A DNA stretch of 64,000 nt from Streptomyces indicus. Its GTDB lineage: Bacteria; Actinomycetota; Actinomycetes; Streptomycetales; Streptomycetaceae. Where the stretch lies: contig NZ_FNFF01000024.1 of assembly GCF_900100315.1 (NCBI RefSeq), positions 1 through 64,000 of the forward strand. The letters run 5' to 3'. The translations under genes and the position numbers were made by a program. The notes under the pieces were generated by a model. The model was not told the origin of the DNA. It made no database searches and was given only the letters and a program-made list of their open reading frames with translations. Below, one piece after another: positions 50,899-58,451 of this stretch. The first letter of the stretch is position 1. Each line of letters begins with the position of its first letter.

Positions 50899-53634
50899 AT
50901 GACGAACCTGAACGACGCGGATGCGAACGACGCAGGCGTGGACGACAGAGCCGTGATCGGCGCTGACATGGACGGCAGGGCTGTGGACGGCAGGGCTTTG
51001 GATGGCGGAGCCGTGAACGACAGAACCGTGAACGGCGCAGGCATGGACGGCAGAGCTGTGGACGACAGCGCTGTGAACGGCGCAGACATGATCGACGTAG
51101 TCGGCGCCATCGACGTAAGGAAGACAGAGAACGTGGTGTGGTCGGGTACCTGGGTCGCGGAACGGCTCGGCGTCGAGCTGGTCGGCGATACGCAACTCAA
51201 CGACATGCTGGGGCTGGCCCTGCGCCGCAACCCCAAGCGTGCCCATCTGCTGGTCTCCCAGGTGCTCGGCAAGCACGTCCCGCAGAGCCCGCGGGTGGTG
51301 TGGCGTGCCGGGCATGAACTCGGCCTGCGGGTGAGGGAGTTGCTCGGTGACCGGGATGCCGCCCGCGCGGTGGTCCTCGGCTACGCGGAGACCGCGACCG
51401 GGCTCGGCCACTCGGTGGCGGACGGTCTGGCCCTCGCCCCGTATCTGCACTCGACCCGCCGCCCCGTCGCCGGCGTCGCCACAGCGGGTGGCTTCGAGGA
51501 GTCCCACTCGCATGCGACCTCCCACCTGCTGCTGCCCGAGGACCCGCACCTGCTCGCCGGCGACGGGCCGCTGGTGCTCGTCGACGACGAGTTCTCCACC
51601 GGCAACACCGTCCTCAACACGATCCGCGCACTGCACGAGCGCTACCCGCGGGAGCGGTACGTGATCGTCGCGCTCGTCGACATGCGCTCGGCCGAGGACC
51701 GCGGGCGGCTCGATGAGTTCGCCCAGGAGATCGGCGCCCGCGTCGACCTGGTCGCCACGGCCTCGGGCACCGTCCGGCTCCCGGACGGCGTGCTGGCCAA
51801 GGGGCAGGCGCTGGTGGCCGAGCATGAGCAGGGCGAGGCGGAACCGGCGCAGGGTGGCGCCGGTGCCGTCGTCGTACCCCGGCAGGCTCGGCGGGGCACC
51901 GTCCGCCGCGTGGAGCTGGGCTGGCCGGCAGGCGTCCCCGACGGCGGCCGGCACGGCTTCGGCCCCGAGCACCGGACCGCGCTCGATGCCGCGCTTCCCG
52001 CGATGGCCGGACGGATCGCCGGGGAACTCCGCGACGCCCGGCGCGTACTCGTCCTCGGGTTCGAGGAGCTGATGTACGCCCCGCTCGCCCTCGGCGTGGC
52101 CCTGGAGGAGCAGAGCGACGCCGAGGTCCGCTTCTCCACCACCACGCGCTCGCCCGTCCTCGCGGTGGACGACCCCGGCTACGCGATACGCACCCGGCTG
52201 ACCTTCCCCGCCCACGACGCCCCCGCCGACGGACCGGGCCCGCGCTTCGCCTACAACGTCGCGGGCGGCGGCTTCGACACCATCGTCGCCGTGGTCGACT
52301 CCGTCGCGGACACCCCCGAACTGCACGCCCCTGACGGCCTGTTGGCCCAGCTCGCCCAGCACTCCGGCCAGGTGCTGCTCGCCGTCGTCCCCTCCTACGT
52401 ACCCGCCGCCGCTCGCACCGCGGCCCCCACCAGCACCCCCGAGGACCACTTGATGCTGCCCGAGCCCCTGCGCGGCCCCGCCTTCTCCTCCTACGCCCCG
52501 GACGAGGTGGGCTGGCTGCTCCAGGACCTCTCGGACGTGGAACTGGAGGCACCGACGGAGGAGCGCGAGGAGGCCATCCAGAGCGGCGGCGCCCACTACG
52601 CGGAGTCGCTGCCCGTGGAGTACCAGCCCAGCGAGCAGTACCAGGAGCTGTTCAAAGCGGCCCTCGACACCTCGGCGGCCCGGATCGCCCGCGCGGTGGG
52701 CGTCGTCACCGAGACCGTGCTCGCCGAGCACGCGGCACGGACCGCGGGCCGGGACGCCCGCCCGGTCCTGGTGTCGCTGGCCCGCGCCGGCACCCCCGTC
52801 GGCGTGTTGATGCGCCGCTGGGCCCAGCACCGGCACGGCCTCGAACTGCCGCACTACGCGGTGTCGATCGTGCGCGGCCGCGGCATCGACGCCAACGCCC
52901 TGCGCTGGCTCGCAGCCCACCACGACCCCGCCGACGTGGTGTTCGTCGACGGCTGGACCGGCAAGGGTGCGATCACCCGCGAACTCGCCCAGGCCATCGA
53001 GGAGTTCGAAGCGAAGGGTGGGGCCACGGGCTTCTCGCCCGAGATCGCCGTGCTCGCCGACCCCGGCTCCTGCGTCCGCACGTACGGCACGCGTGAGGAC
53101 TTTCTCATCCCGTCCGCCTGCCTCAACTCCACGGTGTCCGGCCTGATATCGCGCACCGTGCTCCGCTCCGACCTCGTCGGTCCGGACGATTTCCACGGCG
53201 CGAAGTTCTACCGCGAACTGGCCGACGCGGATGTCTCCGGCCTGTTCCTCGACACGGTGGCCGCGCGCTTCGACGCGGTGACGGACGCCGTCGACCTCCA
53301 AGTCAAGGAGCTGCTGTCGGCGGACCGCGCGCCCACCTGGGAGGGCTGGGCCGCGGTGGAGCGGATCAGTGAGGAATACGGCATCCATGATGTGAACCTC
53401 GTCAAGCCGGGGGTCGGGGAGACGACCCGTGTCCTGTTGCGTCGTGTTCCGTGGAAGGTGCTCGCCCAGCGCGGTGCCGGCGCCGACCTCGACCACGTGC
53501 GCCTGCTCGCCGAGCAGCGCGGTGTGCCGGTCGAAGAGGTGGACGACCTGCCGTACACCTGCGTCGGCCTGATCCACCCCCGCTTCACCCGCGGCGCGAC
53601 CGGTGCCGACGGCAAGGCGGTGGCGTCGCAGTGA
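50899..53634 (+). CDS. Phosphoribosyltransferase-TRSP-StiP-like fusion protein with N-terminal pentad repeats
   Basis: 911-residue protein. Residues 10-64 are eleven pentads of the form D/N-G-x-A-V/L/M encoded by 15-bp repeats. A phosphoribosyltransferase domain follows with the PRPP-binding loop LVLVDDEFSTGNT at 225-237, then a TRSP-type region, and a C-terminal second PRTase/StiP-like domain with SLARAGTPVGVLMRRW and VVFVDGWTGKGAIT (about 680). In many genomes these parts are separate Ter-associated proteins. It likely transfers ribose phosphate to an unknown base-like acceptor. It starts 2 bp after the CitE-like gene and shares a GTGA overlap with the HAD gene. An internal start near residue 74 is possible. 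Confidence 0.85.
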   Translation: MTNLNDADANDAGVDDRAVIGADMDGRAVDGRALDGGAVNDRTVNGAGMDGRAVDDSAVNGADMIDVVGAIDVRKTENVVWSGTWVAERLGVELVGDTQLNDMLGLALRRNPKRAHLLVSQVLGKHVPQSPRVVWRAGHELGLRVRELLGDRDAARAVVLGYAETATGLGHSVADGLALAPYLHSTRRPVAGVATAGGFEESHSHATSHLLLPEDPHLLAGDGPLVLVDDEFSTGNTVLNTIRALHERYPRERYVIVALVDMRSAEDRGRLDEFAQEIGARVDLVATASGTVRLPDGVLAKGQALVAEHEQGEAEPAQGGAGAVVVPRQARRGTVRRVELGWPAGVPDGGRHGFGPEHRTALDAALPAMAGRIAGELRDARRVLVLGFEELMYAPLALGVALEEQSDAEVRFSTTTRSPVLAVDDPGYAIRTRLTFPAHDAPADGPGPRFAYNVAGGGFDTIVAVVDSVADTPELHAPDGLLAQLAQHSGQVLLAVVPSYVPAAARTAAPTSTPEDHLMLPEPLRGPAFSSYAPDEVGWLLQDLSDVELEAPTEEREEAIQSGGAHYAESLPVEYQPSEQYQELFKAALDTSAARIARAVGVVTETVLAEHAARTAGRDARPVLVSLARAGTPVGVLMRRWAQHRHGLELPHYAVSIVRGRGIDANALRWLAAHHDPADVVFVDGWTGKGAITRELAQAIEEFEAKGGATGFSPEIAVLADPGSCVRTYGTREDFLIPSACLNSTVSGLISRTVLRSDLVGPDDFHGAKFYRELADADVSGLFLDTVAARFDAVTDAVDLQVKELLSADRAPTWEGWAAVERISEEYGIHDVNLVKPGVGETTRVLLRRVPWKVLAQRGAGADLDHVRLLAEQRGVPVEEVDDLPYTCVGLIHPRFTRGATGADGKAVASQ
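50926..51090 (+). repeat. 15-bp tandem repeat (11 copies) in the PRTase fusion
   Basis: Eleven consecutive in-frame 15-bp units encode pentads such as DGRAV, DGRAL, DGGAV, NDRTV, NGAGM, DDSAV and NGADM; all end in V, L or M. The units are imperfect; the clearest are gacggcagggctgtg and aacggcgcagacatg. Many units carry a purine-rich GGCAGGG-like run shortly before an in-frame GTG or ATG. Confidence 0.95.
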
Positions 53635-54449
53635 GCGCACCGACTCTCGTGGCGAGCGATCTCGACCGCACGCTGATCTACTCCGCTCCCGCGCTCCAGC
53701 TCTCCATGCCGGACGCGCAGGCGCCACGCCTCCTCTGCGTCGAGGTCTACCAGGGCAAACCGCTGTCCTACGTGACCGAGACCGCCGCTGACCTTCTCGT
53801 CGAACTCGGCCGCAGCACCGTCTTCGTGCCCACCACCACACGCACCCGCGAGCAGTACGGGCGCATCCATCTCCCGGGCCCCGCCCCGCAGTTCGCGATC
53901 TGCGCCAACGGCGGCCACCTCCTGGTCGACGGCGTCTCCGACCCCGACTGGCAGCGCCAGGTCGCCGCGCGTCTGGCCGACGAGTGCGCCTCCCTCGCCG
54001 AGGTACGCGCCCACCTCGTGCGTACCGCCGACGAAGCCTGGCTCCTGAAGGAGAGGGTGGCCGAGGACCTCTTCGCCTACCTCGTGGTCGAGCGGGCCCT
54101 GCTGCCCGACGGCTGGGTCAAGGAGCTCGCCGAGTGGGCCGAGGGCCGCGGCTGGACCGTGTCCCTTCAGGGCCGCAAGATCTATGCCGTCCCGAAGCCG
54201 CTGACCAAGAGCGCCGCCATGCGCGAGGTCGCCCGCCGCACCGGGGCCGGCCTCACGCTCGCGGCCGGGGACTCGCTGCTCGACGCGGATCTGCTCCTCG
54301 CCGCTGACCGTTCCTGGCGCCCCGGCCACGGAGAGCTGGCCGACTCGGGCTGGCAGGCGCCGCAGCTCACCGTCCTTGACGAGCGGGGAGTCGCTGCGGG
54401 CGAGGAGATTCCGCGCCGGTTCCTCGCCGCCGCCCGCGACCGGGCCTGA
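53631..54449 (+). CDS. HAD superfamily hydrolase (Ter-associated)
   Basis: 272-residue phosphatase-like HAD protein. Motif I is D10-L-D12 in VASDLDRTLIYS, motif II is the Thr run VFVPTTTRTREQYGR, and the metal motif is AAGDSLLDADLL near the C-terminus. It probably removes a phosphate from the pathway intermediate made by the PRTase fusion, whose stop codon it overlaps (GTGA, GTG start at 53631). Its 3' end runs 83 bp into the convergent dedA gene. Alternative: a phosphosugar phosphatase of different role. Confidence 0.9.
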   Translation: MSAPTLVASDLDRTLIYSAPALQLSMPDAQAPRLLCVEVYQGKPLSYVTETAADLLVELGRSTVFVPTTTRTREQYGRIHLPGPAPQFAICANGGHLLVDGVSDPDWQRQVAARLADECASLAEVRAHLVRTADEAWLLKERVAEDLFAYLVVERALLPDGWVKELAEWAEGRGWTVSLQGRKIYAVPKPLTKSAAMREVARRTGAGLTLAAGDSLLDADLLLAADRSWRPGHGELADSGWQAPQLTVLDERGVAAGEEIPRRFLAAARDRA

Positions 54450-55044
54450 AGATCCGTATGGCCACGAAGAGCAGGACGGCGAGCACGGCGGCGATCAGCA
54501 CCGCCTTGGAGTACATGGACACGTAACCCGTCACGTCCTCCCAGTTCTCTCCCAGGAGATAGCCGGAGAGGACGAAGACGGTGTTCCAGATCGCGCTGCC
54601 CAGCGTGGTCAGGCCGAGGAAGACAGACAGGCGCATGCGCTCGATGCCGGCGGGAACGGAGATCAGGCTGCGGAAGATCGGCACCATGCGGCCGAAGAAG
54701 ATCGCCTTGGTTCCGTGCCGCTGGAACCAGGCCTCCGTCTTTTCTATGTCCGACACCTTCACGAACGGCAGCTTCGTGGCGATCGCCACGGTGCGGTCGC
54801 GCCCGAGCACCGCGCCCACGCCGTACAGGGCGAGCGCCCCCACGACGGAGCCGATCGTCGTCCACACCAGGGCGGCGATCAGGTTCATGTCGCCCGTGCT
54901 CGACGCGAAGCCCGCGAGCGGCAGGATCACCTCGCTGGGCAGCGGCGGAAACAGATTCTCGAGCGCGATGGCGAGCCCGGCGCCCGGCGCGCCCATGGCG
55001 TCCATGAGCGTGTTGATCCACTGAGTTGCGCTGTCTTCGATCAT
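54367..55044 (-). CDS. DedA family membrane protein
   Basis: 225-residue DedA-family protein with about five to six membrane segments. The family signature is IALENLFPPLPSEVILPLAGF near the N-terminus and the later FFGRMVPIFRSLISVPAG with the conserved arginines. DedA proteins act in lipid flipping and membrane homeostasis. The ATG at 55044 has TACCGT 6 bases upstream with no ribosome site (leaderless). Its last 83 bp overlap the HAD gene on the other strand, so the C-terminal basic tail (RPGRGRRRG) may be variable. Confidence 0.88.
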   Translation of the reverse strand: MIEDSATQWINTLMDAMGAPGAGLAIALENLFPPLPSEVILPLAGFASSTGDMNLIAALVWTTIGSVVGALALYGVGAVLGRDRTVAIATKLPFVKVSDIEKTEAWFQRHGTKAIFFGRMVPIFRSLISVPAGIERMRLSVFLGLTTLGSAIWNTVFVLSGYLLGENWEDVTGYVSMYSKAVLIAAVLAVLLFVAIRIFRPGRGRRRGTGAESPRPQRLPARQGR

Positions 55045-55177
55045 GCGTCCACGGTAGAAATCGGCGGCTGAAGCCACACTGAAGCCGGCCGCAAGGAATT
55101 CCTGCGGTGCACCGCAGGAAGGAATTGTGGTTTTCCGCAGTGTGCTCGTCCCGAGGCCGCCTCTAGCCTGATCGATC

Positions 55178-56317
55178 ATGAAATCTGTGGCACGCCGCGG
55201 GCTCCGGCTCGCAACTGGACTCGCGCTCGGCGCCTGCTCGGCCGTCGCCGAGCTGCTCTTCGTGCTGCTCTCAGGCCTGTCCTTGCTTCTCGTGCAGGCG
55301 TGGCCGCGCGCGCGGCGCGAGGTCCTGAGGCCCGTGCACGGGATCGCGCGCAGCCTGGTCGAGTGGGAGCGGCGTCGCCTCGCGTTCTATCTGCACGCCG
55401 AGTCCTCGTCCTCTTATACATCCGAGCGCGCTCTGCGGTACCTGGCATCCCGCTGGCCCCTCGGGCTGGTCGGCGTCATCTGCTTCTTCTGCGTGCTCGT
55501 CGGCGCGGCCTACGGAGCTCTCCTGTTCATCGGCTGGTTCGTGTGGGACGTGAACAGCCGGTCCACCGTGCTGGTCAGCGGATTCGGCGGCCTGTTCCTG
55601 CTGTTCCTGTCGTGGCAGGGGATGCTGGCCGTCGCTCAGACCGAGCGGAGGCTGGCACGCCACTTTCTGGGGCCGAGCGAGCAGGAGGAGCTGCAGCGCC
55701 GTATCGAGCAGCTCGCCGTGAGCCGCGCCGGCGTGGTCGAGGCCGTCCATGACGAGCGGCGACGCATCGAGCGGGATCTGCACGACGGAGTGCAGCAGCG
55801 GCTGGTCGCGCTCGGCATGCTGCTCGGCCGGGCGGTGCGCGGCCAGGATCCGCAGCGCAGGGACGAGCTGCTGCGCCAGGCGCACGAGGCAAGCCGTCTC
55901 GCCCTGGACGACCTGCGGGAAGTCGCCTGGCGGGTGTATCCGATAGCGCTTGACGAGGCCGGGCTCGCGGCCGCGCTGGAGACCGTGGTCGAGCGCACGG
56001 CGATCCCGGTGACGCTCGACTACGAGATACCGGACGAGCCGAGCAGGCCGGTGGCGACCGTCGCGTACTTCGTGGTGTCGGAGGCCGTGACCAATGCCGT
56101 CAAACACTCCAAGGCGACCGGAATCCGGGTCGGGCTCCGAGAGGAGACCGGGATGCTCGTCGTGAGCATTGAGGACAACGGCATCGGTGGCGCGGACCCG
56201 GCAGGCGGCGGCCTCGTAGGGCTGAAGCGCCGTGCCGCGGCGCTCGACGGCACACTTGAGGTCGACAGTCCGCCCGGCGGACCCACCCTGATCACTGCGG
56301 AGTTGCCGTGCGCGTAA
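55178..56317 (+). CDS. Sensor histidine kinase (NarL type)
   Basis: 379-residue membrane kinase. Two to four hydrophobic segments lie before residue 160, then the HisKA_3 domain with phospho-His in ERDLHDGVQQRLVALGMLLG, then the ATPase domain with NAVKHSKATG and DNGIGGADPAGGGLVGLKRR. The extracytoplasmic part is small. It overlaps its response regulator gene by 10 bp. The signal is unknown. ATG 55178 has a TAGCCT hexamer 8 bases upstream. Confidence 0.92.
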   Translation: MKSVARRGLRLATGLALGACSAVAELLFVLLSGLSLLLVQAWPRARREVLRPVHGIARSLVEWERRRLAFYLHAESSSSYTSERALRYLASRWPLGLVGVICFFCVLVGAAYGALLFIGWFVWDVNSRSTVLVSGFGGLFLLFLSWQGMLAVAQTERRLARHFLGPSEQEELQRRIEQLAVSRAGVVEAVHDERRRIERDLHDGVQQRLVALGMLLGRAVRGQDPQRRDELLRQAHEASRLALDDLREVAWRVYPIALDEAGLAAALETVVERTAIPVTLDYEIPDEPSRPVATVAYFVVSEAVTNAVKHSKATGIRVGLREETGMLVVSIEDNGIGGADPAGGGLVGLKRRAAALDGTLEVDSPPGGPTLITAELPCA

Positions 56318-56952
56318 CCCTGGCCGAGGACTCGACCCTGCTGCGGGAAGGCCTGATCCGGCTCCTCGTGGAAGAGGGCCACGAGGTGCTGGCAGCGGTC
56401 GGGGATGCCGAGCAGCTCCTCGCGGCGGTCGAACAGGAGCAGCCCGACGTGGTGGTGGCCGATGTACGGATGCCGCCCACCCACAGCGACGAGGGCCTGC
56501 GTGCAGCCATGGAGATCCGTAAGCGCTGGCCGGACGTCGGGGTCCTCGTCCTCTCGCAGTACGTGGAGAAGCGCTATGCGACAGAGCTGTTGACCGGGGA
56601 GACGGAAGGGGTGGGCTATCTGCTGAAGGACCGTGTGGTCCAAGTCGACGAGTTCCTGGACGCGTTGGAGCGGGTGAACCAGGGGCGGGCCGCGTTCGAC
56701 CCCGAAGTGGTGGCGCAGTTGCTCGGGCGTTCCAGCCATGCGCACCTTCTGGAGCGGCTCACTTCGCGTGAGCGGTCCGTGCTCGCGGAGATGGCGCAGG
56801 GGCATACGAACGCGGTGATCGCGCAGCGGCTGCACATCTCCCAGAGCGCCGTGGAGAAGCACATCAACGCGATCTTCGACAAGCTCGAGCTGTCCGGGAC
56901 GCCGGGGATCTCACGCCGAGTGCTCGCTGTGCTGCGGTACTTGGGGGAGTAG
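56308..56952 (+). CDS. NarL/LuxR family response regulator
   Basis: 214-residue response regulator. The receiver begins RVTLAEDSTLLREGLIRLL with phospho-Asp in VVVADVRMPP and the Lys in GYLLKDRV, then the LuxR domain LTSRERSVLAEMAQGHTNAVIAQRL and SQSAVEKHINAIF. The GTG start at 56308 lies inside the kinase gene, so the two are translated together. Target genes are not evident; the O-methyltransferase next to it is one candidate. Confidence 0.93.
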   Translation: MRVTLAEDSTLLREGLIRLLVEEGHEVLAAVGDAEQLLAAVEQEQPDVVVADVRMPPTHSDEGLRAAMEIRKRWPDVGVLVLSQYVEKRYATELLTGETEGVGYLLKDRVVQVDEFLDALERVNQGRAAFDPEVVAQLLGRSSHAHLLERLTSRERSVLAEMAQGHTNAVIAQRLHISQSAVEKHINAIFDKLELSGTPGISRRVLAVLRYLGE

Positions 56953-57062
56953 GGCGGCTTCGGGGGTTTCGTAGCAATGGGGGCCTGGTCCGAGATCGGG
57001 TTCGGGTTCGGTTCGGTCCGGCGACGCAGGGTCGGCGGAAGGCACGGCAGAAGCGAGGTTCG

Positions 57063-57722
57063 ATGGCCAGCGGCAAGCGCACCCAGTTCACCGACGAGCT
57101 CCACGCGTACATGCTGGAGCACAATCCGTCGCCGGACGCCGTGCAGCGGAAGCTGATCGAGGTCACCCACAGCAAGCTCCCCCAGGTCGCGGGCAAGCAA
57201 GTGGCGCAGGAACAGGGGCCGTTCCTTGCCTTCCTCATACGCCTCACCAGGGCGCGGTACGTCGTGGAGGTGGGCACCTTCACGGGCCTGTCCGCACTGT
57301 CGATGGCGCAGGCGCTGCCGCCGGACGGGGCGCTGCTGACCTGCGATGTCTCCGAGGAGTGGACGGCGTACGCGAAGGAGGCCTGGGAGGAGGCAGGCGT
57401 CGCGGACCGGATCGAGCTGCGGATCGCACCGGCCACCGAGACGCTCGCTGGCCTGCCGGAGGAGCCGCACATCGATCTGGCGTTCCTCGACGCGGACAAG
57501 GAGAACTACATCGCGTACTGGGAGGAGTTGGTGCCGAGGATGCGGCCGGGCGGTCTGCTCGTGGTGGACAACGTGTTCATGCGCGGCGGCGTCATCGATG
57601 TGCGGGCGACGGGAGCGGCGGCGGCGATCAGGGAGTTCAACGAGCACGTGCGGGGAGACGACCGGGTGGAGAGCGTGATGCTGCCGGTCGCGGACGGGGT
57701 GACGCTGGCGCGGAAGGTCTGA
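57063..57722 (+). CDS. Class I SAM O-methyltransferase (caffeoyl-CoA O-methyltransferase-like)
   Basis: 219-residue methyltransferase. The SAM-binding motif is YVVEVGTFTGLSALSMAQALP, with the metal-ligand segment FLDADKENYIAYWEELVPRM and VVDNVFMRGGVI, as in the Mg2+-dependent catechol/caffeoyl-CoA type. It likely methylates a vicinal phenol. The substrate is unknown. The ATG at 57063 follows GCGAGG. It lies 110 bp after the response regulator and may be cotranscribed. Confidence 0.9.
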   Translation: MASGKRTQFTDELHAYMLEHNPSPDAVQRKLIEVTHSKLPQVAGKQVAQEQGPFLAFLIRLTRARYVVEVGTFTGLSALSMAQALPPDGALLTCDVSEEWTAYAKEAWEEAGVADRIELRIAPATETLAGLPEEPHIDLAFLDADKENYIAYWEELVPRMRPGGLLVVDNVFMRGGVIDVRATGAAAAIREFNEHVRGDDRVESVMLPVADGVTLARKV

Positions 57723-57776
57723 GGCTGGGGCTGGACCGGCTGAAGGTCTGGCCGCCTGAGGGTACGGCCGGGGGAA

Positions 57777-57861
57777 GCCGGCCGTACTGGGCAGCCGGCC
57801 GTACTGGGCAGCCGGCCGTACTGGGCAGCCTGCCGTGCCGGGGAGCCTGCCGTGCCGGAGG
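57777..57861. repeat. 17-bp tandem repeat, five copies
   Basis: Five units of 17 bp, the first three identical (gccggccgtactgggca), the last two degenerate (gcctgccgtgccgggga, gcctgccgtgccggagg). It lies between the O-methyltransferase and the convergent zinc-ribbon gene. Confidence 0.9.
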
Positions 57862-57915
57862 GAGCTGGCCGTCCCCGGGGAGCTGGCGAGGGCGAGTTGT
57901 CGTCAGCGCGCCGGA

Positions 57916-58131
57916 TCAGCCGCAGCAGCCTCCGCCACAGCATCCGCCACCACCGGAGCCTGCGGCGGGAGCGGGAGCGGACGAGGTGCCACCCACGGCG
58001 ACGGTGGACAGCAGCCGGACCGTGTCCTCGTGCCCGGCCGGGCAGTCGGCGGGCGCGGAGGACTCGGACATGGGGCGGCTGACCTCGAAGGTGTCACCGC
58101 ACGTACGGCAGCGGAATTCGTAGCGGGGCAT
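57916..58131 (-). CDS. FmdB-type zinc ribbon protein with Cys-rich tail
   Basis: 71-residue protein. The N-terminal zinc ribbon has C-x-x-C (FRCRTCGDTF) and C-x-x-G-H (ADCPAGHED), as in FmdB-family regulators. The Gly-rich C-terminus ends GGGGCCGGGCCG, with two Cys pairs that could bind metal. Similar proteins are common in Streptomyces, but their function is unknown. It stands alone, converging on the methyltransferase. Confidence 0.88.
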   Translation of the reverse strand: MPRYEFRCRTCGDTFEVSRPMSESSAPADCPAGHEDTVRLLSTVAVGGTSSAPAPAAGSGGGGCCGGGCCG

Positions 58132-58451
58132 GGGGACAGATTAGTGGGCGGGTGCGCTGAGCAGGGAGGGCTTGGTGGCGAAGGCGCTCCTGGGTCCGTC
58201 CCTGCGGCGGGGCGGGGGGCGTGCCGGAGCGCTGCGCGTGCCGGCACGTGTACGTCGGGGCTTCGGCAGCTCGCGCCAGCTGGGCTCGGGCAGCCCGCTC
58301 ATGTCAGGGCGAGCCGAGGCACGGGTGGCCGCGCGAGCTGAGGCGCGGGCAGCCCTGTAAGCCGAGGCGCGGTAACCCTGTGAGCCGAGGCGTGGGCAGT
58401 CCGCGTATGCCAGGGCATGGGGGTGGGGGCGCCACCCCCGTGCCCCTCGGC
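58132..58451. other. 320-bp intergenic region with degenerate repeats
   Basis: This lies between the zinc-ribbon gene and kdgK. Imperfect 24-25-bp repeats (about 58275-58420) around agccgaggcgcgggcagcc and agccgaggcgtgggcagtcc fill half of it. No gene is seen. Confidence 0.5.
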
